Shown here piece after piece: positions 1-6,053 of a DNA stretch of 8,427 bases. Location: positions 1 to 8,427 of the forward strand of contig JANWZG010000151.1 in NCBI GenBank assembly GCA_025054735.1, read 5' to 3'. The notes under the pieces were generated by a model. That model saw only the letters and a program-made list of their open reading frames with translations, did no database searches and was not told where the DNA came from. Positions within the stretch are counted from its first letter, which is position 1; each line of letters starts with the position of its first letter. A program made the position numbers and the translations under genes. This DNA comes from Cyanobacteriota bacterium. GTDB lineage: Bacteria > Cyanobacteriota > Cyanobacteriia > SKYG9.

Positions 1-81
1 GGTAGAATTTATTCGTTATTTTGCTTCAGTGGGCCTAGATTAACCTATCAATTGCTAATGCTGGCTTAGTGGTGGTGAGTG

Positions 82-1155
82 ATGTGGTTCGTGGCGTTGT
101 CTAAAATTAGAGTACGAATTTGTACATATTTTTGTACACAATTACCTACATACTTACTTAGTACCCTCTTACTTAGTAGACTCAGTGTGCTGAGTCCTAG
201 GATACTGAATAGTGTTGGTTTACTCAGGACAAAGCAGCGATGGCTAGTAGGAGCTGTGGCGGCGGCTGCCTTAGCCCTAACCATTTTGCTTCTGTGGTTT
301 CCTGCTAGTATGGCTCAAACTTCTCAACCAGATATTTCACCAGAGCAGCTAGTTGCCCAAGCCACACAGACCACGATTGTGCGCCCCCTTATGACAGCGC
401 CTTGTGCTAGTGATATTCCAGAGCAGTTGGTGGCTAGCTTTAGCCAGCCTTACAACAACCTCCCAGCCTATCAACCGCGCCAAATCGTTACCTTTGCTCA
501 TCAGACCAATTTTGGCGATCGCAAGGCAGTAGATGTCAAAGGCAAAGCGGTTTACAACGAGCCGTTAGTTGTTCTCCACGAAACGGTGGGATCACTTTAC
601 GGTGCTATTAGTTTATTTCAGACTCCGCATCCCAGAGATGACGATCAGGTTAGCTACCATACCCTAATTGGCTTAGACGGCACGATCGTCTATATTGTTT
701 CACCAGACAAGCGTGCTTATGGTGCAGGCAACTCTAGCTTTCAAGGGGAAGCTGTGCAGACAAATCCTCGTTATCCAGCATCGGTCAACAATTTTGCCTA
801 CCACATTTCCCTAGAAACCCCACCTAGCGGCATCCACAGTGGTCGTCGTCATCAAGGCTACACTGATGCTCAGTATCGCTCGTTAGCATGGTTAGTTGCC
901 CGCACAGGTGTTCCTAATGAGCGGCTGACAACCCATCGAGAAGTCGATCGGTCTAACTCTCGCCTTGATCCCCGCAGTTTTGATTGGCGTAAGTTCAAGC
1001 GCCTACTAGATGCTTATCCTAGGGAAGATTTGTTGGGCTTAAGCTGTTCGATGCCGAATGCGCAAAACCCAGCTGACTTGTATCCTCCCTCCTTGGATAC
1101 TACAGTGCCACTGCCACCTCTGAACCCTGATCAGCTTAATCTCAGTCCCAGGTAG
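82..1155 (+). CDS. Secreted N-acetylmuramoyl-L-alanine amidase (Amidase_2/PGRP fold)
   Basis: Probably a zinc amidase that cuts the bond between N-acetylmuramic acid and the stem peptide of peptidoglycan in the periplasm. Numbered from the ATG at 82, a hydrophobic segment at about 55-78 ending in ASMAQ reads as a signal peptide or anchor. The catalytic domain spans about 160-312. H166 (VVLHETV), H285 (TTHREVD) and D296 (LDPRSF) fit the three metal ligands of the family, and YHTLIGLDG (from Y192) is the usual central strand. The tail, about 310-357, is proline-rich and not recognised. The start is uncertain: GTG 79, ATG 82 and GTG 187 are all in frame. GTG 187 gives a more normal signal peptide and leaves the GTAC-rich segment untranslated, but none has a strong ribosome binding site. 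The family call is firm; the physiological role (recycling, division or remodelling) is not shown. Confidence 0.85.
   Translation: MWFVALSKIRVRICTYFCTQLPTYLLSTLLLSRLSVLSPRILNSVGLLRTKQRWLVGAVAAAALALTILLLWFPASMAQTSQPDISPEQLVAQATQTTIVRPLMTAPCASDIPEQLVASFSQPYNNLPAYQPRQIVTFAHQTNFGDRKAVDVKGKAVYNEPLVVLHETVGSLYGAISLFQTPHPRDDDQVSYHTLIGLDGTIVYIVSPDKRAYGAGNSSFQGEAVQTNPRYPASVNNFAYHISLETPPSGIHSGRRHQGYTDAQYRSLAWLVARTGVPNERLTTHREVDRSNSRLDPRSFDWRKFKRLLDAYPREDLLGLSCSMPNAQNPADLYPPSLDTTVPLPPLNPDQLNLSPR
112..125 (+). promoter_or_regulatory. Candidate NtcA-type site (GTA-N8-TAC)
   Basis: The sequence GTACGAATTTGTAC matches the GTA-N8-TAC core bound by NtcA, the global nitrogen regulator of cyanobacteria. Three more GTAC tetramers follow at 122 (shared with this site), 134 and 161. 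The site lies inside the 5' part of the long amidase reading frame. It would make sense as a promoter element only if translation begins downstream, for example at the GTG at 187. I see no convincing -10 box (TAN3T) at the expected distance of about 22 bases, so this is only a candidate. Confidence 0.3.
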
Positions 1156-1225
1156 TAGTAAGACGTTTGCAGTGAGGAATTGTACTACTTCTCCACACCG
1201 CAACTACAGATAGCTTGTAGTGAAG

Positions 1226-1543
1226 ATAGCTTGTAGTAAGGACTTAAGTCCTTATTACGAACTAATGGGTTATGTGGCTAGCTTTCGGAGAATGGGTACT
1301 AACGTAGCTTGTAGTAAGGACTTAAGTCCTTATTACGAACTAATGGGTTATGCGGCTAGCTTTTGGAGAATGGGTACTAACGTAGCTTGTAGTAAGGACT
1401 TAAGTCCTTATTACGAACTAATGGGTTATGTGGCTAGCTTTCGGAGAATGGGTACTAACGTAGCTTGTAGTAAGGACTTAAGTCCTTACTACGAACTAAT
1501 GAGTTATGCGGCTAGCTTTTGGAGAATGGGTACTAACGTAGCT
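1226..1543. repeat. Four-copy 78-bp tandem array with a palindrome in each unit
   Basis: Four head-to-tail 78-bp units lie at 1226-1303, 1304-1381, 1382-1459 and 1460-1537, followed by six bases (1538-1543) of a fifth. Each unit carries the perfect 18-bp palindrome TAAGGACTTAAGTCCTTA (1237, 1315, 1393, 1471). This extends to a 36-bp imperfect inverted repeat (1228-1263 in unit 1). Units 1 and 3 share one pair of marker bases and units 2 and 4 another, so the array is a duplicated 156-bp dimer. It fills most of the gap between the convergent amidase and glpX genes, and its last unit contains the glpX stop codon. A partial 14-base copy of the unit start (AGATAGCTTGTAGT) at 1208-1221 is repeated at 1224-1237. 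No T-run follows the palindromes, so they are not classical intrinsic terminators, although they may stabilise or end both transcripts. Confidence 0.95.
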
Positions 1544-2573
1544 GAATGGTTTGCACAGGCTCGAACATGTGAATGGTATCAACGAATCGAGCCGTTTTGG
1601 ACTGGTTAGAAATGACCAAGCTCTGGGTGCGGGCACCACCGTGGAAGAACCGTACCCCTTGCACCAAGGTGCCATTGGTGATGCCACAGGCTGCAAAGAG
1701 TACCGTTTGACCAGAGGCTAAATCCTCTGCCTCGTACACTCTGTCGGGATCCGTGATGTTCATCTCGGCAAGGCGAGCTAGGTTCTCTTCCTTGGTTTTA
1801 TTGGCCCATTCTTTGGTCATCACGATCGCAGGATCATAGACTAACTGACCTTGGAAATGGCCACCCAAACAGCGCATAGCAGCGGCTGAAATCACCCCTT
1901 CAGGGGCTGCCCCAATACCCATCAAGGCGTGGGTATTTGTCCCTGCAAATGCACAGGAAATTGCCTCTGAAACGTCCCCATCGGTAATTAGACGAACCCT
2001 AGCTCCAGTTTGCCGAATTTCATCGATTAACTCATTGTGGCGATCGCGCTTCATCACCACTACGACTAATTCATCTATGGCACGATCTAAGCACTCAGCG
2101 AGGATTTTCAGGTTTTCCGTTGCCGATTTACGAATATCTACCTTACCCTTGGCTGCTTGGGGAGCTGCTAGCTTCTTCATGTAAAAGTCAGGTGCGTTAA
2201 ATAAGCCACCTTTTTCAGAAATTGCCAGCACGGCCATTGCACCCGGTTGCCCGTAGGCACAGAGGTTGGTTCCTTCGCAAGGATCCACAGCAATATCAAT
2301 TTCAATCAGTTCTTCAGGATTGCAATAGTCCTTGGCATCGGGGCGGGTGCAAATTCCCACTTCTTCACCAATGTAGAGCATGGGGGCCTCGTCTCGCTCG
2401 CCCTCGCCAATCACAATTCTACCGCGCATGTGGATTTGGTTCATGCGCTCTCGCATGGCCTCTACGGCAACCCGATCAGCTTCGTTTTTGTCGCCTTTAC
2501 CCATGAGTCGAGATGACGCAATTGCAGCTTTCTCGACAACTTCAACAATTTCCAAACCAAGCGTACTTTCCAC
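1533..2573 (-). CDS. glpX: Class II fructose-1,6-bisphosphatase / sedoheptulose-1,7-bisphosphatase
   Basis: Dephosphorylates fructose-1,6-bisphosphate and, in the cyanobacterial form, sedoheptulose-1,7-bisphosphate, so it serves the Calvin cycle and gluconeogenesis in the cytosol. The 346 residues match the usual cyanobacterial length. Metal and substrate residues are in place: D33, E57 (in IGEGE, 55-59), D97 and E100 (VDPCEGTN, 96-103) and E225 (GIGAAPEG). D33 and E57 align directly with the E. coli GlpX positions and the rest with a 12-residue offset. Cysteines at 75, 84, 99 and 105 lie in the region where redox control has been discussed for cyanobacterial enzymes; I infer nothing firm from them. 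The start is GTG 2573, preceded by GGGAGGA (2581-2587) seven bases upstream, with the family N-terminus ESTLGLEIVEVVE. The last codons and the TAG stop lie inside the terminal unit of the 78-bp array. Confidence 0.95.
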   Translation of the reverse strand: MESTLGLEIVEVVEKAAIASSRLMGKGDKNEADRVAVEAMRERMNQIHMRGRIVIGEGERDEAPMLYIGEEVGICTRPDAKDYCNPEELIEIDIAVDPCEGTNLCAYGQPGAMAVLAISEKGGLFNAPDFYMKKLAAPQAAKGKVDIRKSATENLKILAECLDRAIDELVVVVMKRDRHNELIDEIRQTGARVRLITDGDVSEAISCAFAGTNTHALMGIGAAPEGVISAAAMRCLGGHFQGQLVYDPAIVMTKEWANKTKEENLARLAEMNITDPDRVYEAEDLASGQTVLFAACGITNGTLVQGVRFFHGGARTQSLVISNQSKTARFVDTIHMFEPVQTIQLR

Positions 2574-2580
2574 GCAATTT

Positions 2581-2587
2581 TCCTCCC
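2581..2587 (-). promoter_or_regulatory. Ribosome binding site of glpX
   Basis: On the minus strand GGGAGGA stands seven bases before the GTG codon at 2573. It is the best Shine-Dalgarno match in the window and fixes the non-ATG start of glpX. Confidence 0.7.
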
Positions 2588-2650
2588 AACTGGTGAATGC
2601 TCTCGTTGCGGCGTTCCGTTAGGAAAAAGTCTATCAGGAAAGGGGGACAC

Positions 2651-2671
2651 TTATTTTGGGTTTATTTTGGG
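2651..2671. repeat. Paired direct repeat, 11-bp period, upstream of glpX
   Basis: TTATTTTGGG occurs at 2651-2660 and again at 2662-2671, exactly 11 bp apart, or one helical turn. It lies in the 137-bp gap between glpX and the small membrane-protein gene. It could be a paired operator for glpX, but no regulator is recognisable, and simple sequence duplication would explain it equally well. Confidence 0.4.
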
Positions 2672-2710
2672 GCTGTCTTTTTCCCACACATGCTGGCTTG
2701 ACAACGATCG

Positions 2711-2848
2711 CTACTTGCGTTGCGACCAAATGGCCTGAATAACACCAACGACAAACCACAAGGATAAGGCCACGAGAATAACTGTAGTGGTTTCGGGGTA
2801 GCGCATCCACCAGTTATCTAAGGGCAGATAGTTGAAGTGTTCTAGCAT
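2711..2848 (-). CDS. 45-residue single-span membrane protein, unknown function
   Basis: A short open frame from ATG 2848 to TAG 2711. The first 19 residues are polar and aromatic, with W13, W14, Y17 and P18 near the membrane interface. A continuous hydrophobic span (about 20-41: TTTVILVALSLWFVVGVIQA, then I40-W41) follows, and the protein ends in the basic SQRK. This is the organisation of a real one-pass membrane peptide with the N-terminus outside by the positive-inside rule, like the small accessory subunits of photosynthetic and respiratory complexes. I do not recognise the family. It lies upstream of glpX on the same strand with a 137-bp gap, and is divergent from the glycosyltransferase. 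No good Shine-Dalgarno precedes it (TTGAAG at best). A chance frame is possible, but the ordered topology argues against it. Confidence 0.55.
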   Translation of the reverse strand: MLEHFNYLPLDNWWMRYPETTTVILVALSLWFVVGVIQAIWSQRK

Positions 2849-2915
2849 GGCTTCAAGGTCTGGTGGAAATTATGTTGATATTGTTACGGCTATCACAGCA
2901 GCTTGGGTGAAATAG

Positions 2916-2946
2916 TTGACATTTTGTTAAGAATCTCAGCTACTCT
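2916..2946 (+). promoter_or_regulatory. Candidate sigma-70-type promoter of the glycosyltransferase
   Basis: A perfect -35 hexamer TTGACA (2916-2921) is followed by TACTCT (2941-2946), a weak -10 after a long 19-base spacer. It lies in the divergent gap, pointing at the glycosyltransferase, and would start transcription near 2953. That would leave a leader of about 60 bases before ATG 3015. The -10 match is only 3 of 6. Confidence 0.35.
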
Positions 2947-3014
2947 ATTAGCTGGATGTCCTTGGCTGCTTGGCAACCTACATACAACCTACGGTGATTA
3001 GTGGTAACGGAGTT

Positions 3015-3977
3015 ATGCGCATATTAGCCCTTGTTCCGGGTGGAATTGGCGACCAAGTTCTATTTTTTCCTACGTTGGCGACGTTGAAACAAACCTATCC
3101 CAATGCTCAGATTGATGTTGTCGTTGAACCCCGATCGCAAGGGGCCTATCGGGTTTGCAATACTGTCAGCACAGTGATCCCCTTTAACTTCAGAGACCGC
3201 AATAGTCTTGCAGATTGGGGCAATTTGTTGGGAATGTTGCGCGATCGTCAGTACGACATAGCCATGTCCTTAGGGAAGAGTTGGGGTGTAGCCGTGTTGC
3301 TATGGATGACGGGCACGCCCATCCGGATAGGGTATGCCAGTCGTGGTGCCATGTTTTTAACCAATCCTGTGCCGCTGAATCCTGACCAATACGCTGCCTG
3401 CATGTATCACGATCTGTTGCAGGGCTTGGGAATTACTACACCGTGCCCTCCCTTAGCTATTTCTATCCCCAAAACTGACCTAGACTGGGCAGAGCAAGAG
3501 CAAAAGCGCTTAGAATTACCTGCTACCGGGTATGTGATTATCCATGGTGGGTCTAGCCGTGTAGCCAAGGAGAAAGGGATTATCCGCACCTACACCGTTG
3601 AAGGATGGCAACGGGTTATCAGTGATTTTCAGGCAAAGCAGCCTACCTTGCCGATCGTTCTCATCCAAGGCCCTGACGATGCTGAGTTTGTTAGTGCCAT
3701 GGTAGACAAGTTCCCCACACTGAAGACAACAGCCCCTGACAATATCGGACAACTAGCTGCCATGATTGCTGGTGCCAATCTCATGCTGTGCACAGATAGC
3801 GCTCCCATGCATCTAGCGGTTGCTGTCCAGACCTATGTGCTGGGTTTGTTTGGCCCTACGAGTCCAGCTAAGTCATTACCTCAGAGCGATAAGGTTGCTG
3901 CTGTTGTTTCTCCTACGGGGAATGTAGCCGATATTGACCCAGAGGCAATCCTAGCCAAGGTATGGGGCCAGTCCTAA
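3015..3977 (+). CDS. Glycosyltransferase family 9 (heptosyltransferase-like)
   Basis: A GT-B fold, sugar-nucleotide-dependent transferase related to ADP-heptose:LPS heptosyltransferases, probably acting on lipopolysaccharide or another envelope glycan at the cytoplasmic face. Numbered from ATG 3015 (320 residues), it has the N-terminal loop PGGIGDQ (8-14), the mid-protein IHGGSS (176-181) that opens the C-terminal Rossmann half, the donor-site motif CTDSAPMHLA (259-268, D261 and H266) and FGPTSP (279-284). The frame stays open to a TTG at 2970, but MRILALVPGGIGD is the normal family start, so I place it at 3015; a GGAG at 3009 is unusually close to that ATG. Acceptor and donor are not shown, and cyanobacterial LPS often lacks heptose, so 'heptosyltransferase' should not be taken literally. 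The gene ends 13 bp from the convergent chlD. Confidence 0.85.
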   Translation: MRILALVPGGIGDQVLFFPTLATLKQTYPNAQIDVVVEPRSQGAYRVCNTVSTVIPFNFRDRNSLADWGNLLGMLRDRQYDIAMSLGKSWGVAVLLWMTGTPIRIGYASRGAMFLTNPVPLNPDQYAACMYHDLLQGLGITTPCPPLAISIPKTDLDWAEQEQKRLELPATGYVIIHGGSSRVAKEKGIIRTYTVEGWQRVISDFQAKQPTLPIVLIQGPDDAEFVSAMVDKFPTLKTTAPDNIGQLAAMIAGANLMLCTDSAPMHLAVAVQTYVLGLFGPTSPAKSLPQSDKVAAVVSPTGNVADIDPEAILAKVWGQS

Positions 3978-3990
3978 GGAGGCATGACTG

Positions 3991-5988
3991 TTAGCGCAGG
4001 GTGTTAATGGCCTGTTGTGCCATGGAGGCGATCGCCTGATCTGTAGCTCTGGGCAAGTGGTAGTAGGTACCTCCAGCTTTGAGGGTTAGTTCTTTAGCAA
4101 AACCTGTGGATACATACTTGTTCTGGGTATCAATCACTAGAAATTGCATCCCCTGGGCGCGAATCTTGGCTGCAATGTCCAGTAGTTCGGCTTTGATGTC
4201 GGGCTTTTCGTCCGTGGGCAGGGGTTCCCCCAGGGATTCTGCCAGCGGCACGTTGCCCTTGCCATCGGTGATGGCAACAATAATCACTTGTCCAATATCT
4301 CCTGACTGACGAGCATTGATCCCCACACGCACTGCCTGGGTGAGACCATGGGCAAGGGGTGTGCGTCCGCCACAGGGCAACCGCTCTGTACGCCGACTTG
4401 CTGCGGTGATGGACTTTGTGGGTGGCAACAACACTTCAGCCTGGGAACCACGCACGGAGATTAGTGCTACTTGGTCGCGGTTTTGGTAGGCTTCGTTGAG
4501 CAGTCGTAGTACAGCTCCCTTGGCAGCTTGCATGCGATTGAGTGCCATGGTGCCAGAAGCATCTACCACAAAAATCACCAGGGATCCAGCTTTGCGAGCC
4601 AAGCGCTTGACCCGAAGATCTGATTGCTCGATAAAAACGCGGCGAGGGGTTGAGTTACTAGAGAGTGCGCCCTGCTGTCGTGTCCGGCGTGCCTGTTGGT
4701 AGGGTGCTGCCGATCGCAAGGTGGCATCTACAGCAATGCGTCTGGGCTTGCCTTTGGGCAGCATGGGCTTGATGTAGCGTCCGCGATCGTCGGAGAAAAT
4801 CAGGCTGCGTGTACCTGACTTACCCTGGCGGTTAGCAGCTATCTGTGCAAATTGCAAAATGTCTGGATCCAAAATTACACCCTCTGGATCAAAGATAAAC
4901 TCTTCTGGAATTTGGGATGTTTCTGGTTGCTCTGGGGGGGTATCTGGATTAGAATCATCTGGTTCTTGCTCAGATTGTTCAGACTGTGCTGGGGGGGGTG
5001 GTGGCGGTGGAGAGACATCAGCAGGCAACTCTACGATCGTCGCCCTAGGCAAAATCACCAACTTCACTGCCCATTGCAAATCGTCAGCATCCACAACTGT
5101 GCGGCCATCCAATGCTGCACAAGCCTTAGCGACTCGCACTGCAAATAGGTCGGCGCGGTGTCCCTGAACGCCCGCCCGAATAGCCTCGTTCACCAAGTAA
5201 TCAATCTGTATTGGCTGAATCTGCACATCCTTGAGCCATTCCCGCGCCAGGACAATTTGGGTTTTTAGGTCGTTGATGTCTTGATGATATTGGCTAAGAA
5301 AAGCCTGGGGAGACGTGCTGTAGGCGATCGCCCGTTCTACAGCCTGCACCCGATCCTTCAACTCTAGGGGTAAATCCGCAGGCAAGGCAATGGCAATTCG
5401 ATCTAGCAGATGATTACGCAGTGGCCCTTCATCAGGATTGTAGGTGGCGATCAGCAGTGGACGGCAGGGATGTTCGATGCTGATGCCTTCCCGCTCGATG
5501 CGGTTACATCCTTCTGTCAACACTGTCAACAACAGATTGGCAATCTGATCCTCCAGCAGGTTGATTTCGTCAACGTACAGCACACCTCGGTGAGCTGCCG
5601 CTAGCAGTCCAGGCTGAAAGATAGTTTCTCCAGCTTTCACTGATTGGCTGACATCTACAGAGCCTACAAGCCGATCCTCCGTCACCCCTAAAGGAATTTG
5701 GATGAAGGGAGCAGGGATGATGGTGGTGTCGGTTCTAGCACTGTCGGGATCAGCATCCTTGGGATCGGCGTTGTAGTAGGAGCCACGCAGAACTTCGATT
5801 GGCGGCAGTAATGCATGAAGTGCCCGTGCCATCACGGACTTAGCAGTGCCTCGTCGTCCAGCAATCACGATGCCGCCTAGACCTGGATCCACTGCTACCA
5901 ACAACAGGGCGAACTTAATTGCTTCTTGGCCAACGATCGCAGGTAATGGAAACCCGACTGTGGGCAGAGATGGCGAATTACTTACCAT
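3991..5988 (-). CDS. chlD: Magnesium chelatase subunit D
   Basis: With ChlI and ChlH it inserts Mg2+ into protoporphyrin IX, the first committed step of chlorophyll synthesis. The 665 residues are close to the family length. The N-terminal AAA+ module has Walker A GRRGTAKS (44-51), Walker B VLYVDEIN (136-143), a sensor-1 region ATYNPDEGP (181-189) and LLDR (194-197). A proline-rich then acidic linker (about 325-365, seven prolines in a row) joins it to a C-terminal von Willebrand A domain. The metal-site residues there are D476, S478 and T480 (VVDASGT), T543 (GGRTPL) and D574 (ITDGKGN). The third MIDAS position is Thr where Ser is usual. ATG 5988 starts the family-like N-terminus, but no strong Shine-Dalgarno precedes it. 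The gene is 65 bp behind the Hpt gene on the same strand, so co-transcription is likely. Confidence 0.96.
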   Translation of the reverse strand: MVSNSPSLPTVGFPLPAIVGQEAIKFALLLVAVDPGLGGIVIAGRRGTAKSVMARALHALLPPIEVLRGSYYNADPKDADPDSARTDTTIIPAPFIQIPLGVTEDRLVGSVDVSQSVKAGETIFQPGLLAAAHRGVLYVDEINLLEDQIANLLLTVLTEGCNRIEREGISIEHPCRPLLIATYNPDEGPLRNHLLDRIAIALPADLPLELKDRVQAVERAIAYSTSPQAFLSQYHQDINDLKTQIVLAREWLKDVQIQPIQIDYLVNEAIRAGVQGHRADLFAVRVAKACAALDGRTVVDADDLQWAVKLVILPRATIVELPADVSPPPPPPPAQSEQSEQEPDDSNPDTPPEQPETSQIPEEFIFDPEGVILDPDILQFAQIAANRQGKSGTRSLIFSDDRGRYIKPMLPKGKPRRIAVDATLRSAAPYQQARRTRQQGALSSNSTPRRVFIEQSDLRVKRLARKAGSLVIFVVDASGTMALNRMQAAKGAVLRLLNEAYQNRDQVALISVRGSQAEVLLPPTKSITAASRRTERLPCGGRTPLAHGLTQAVRVGINARQSGDIGQVIIVAITDGKGNVPLAESLGEPLPTDEKPDIKAELLDIAAKIRAQGMQFLVIDTQNKYVSTGFAKELTLKAGGTYYHLPRATDQAIASMAQQAINTLR

Positions 5989-6053
5989 GATTCAACCAGC
6001 AACCCCATAGAACCGTAAACCCTCAAGCCGTTCACTGATACATGTCGCAAATA

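Noticed and set aside
2..43. Possible 3' end of an upstream plus-strand gene (VEFIRYFASVGLD, then TAA)
   Set aside because: Thirteen residues at the window edge look protein-like, but another frame is also open here, and the stretch is too short to support a gene.
112..137. LexA (SOS) box among the GTAC motifs
   Set aside because: The spacing between the GTAC half-sites (6 and 8 bases) does not match the cyanobacterial LexA pattern as I know it.
1226..1543. CRISPR array
   Set aside because: The whole 78-bp unit is repeated with no unique spacers and no cas genes nearby.
1220..1609. 129-residue plus-strand frame through the tandem array
   Set aside because: It follows from the 78-bp period being a multiple of three; there is no ribosome binding site and its end is antisense to glpX. 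Kept only as an observation.
3969..3993. Terminator hairpin between the glycosyltransferase and chlD
   Set aside because: Only a 5-bp stem (CAGTC/GACTG) with a 12-base loop and no T-run.
4859..5167. Glycine/serine-rich plus-strand frame opposite chlD
   Set aside because: It is the antisense image of the proline-rich and acidic linker of chlD.
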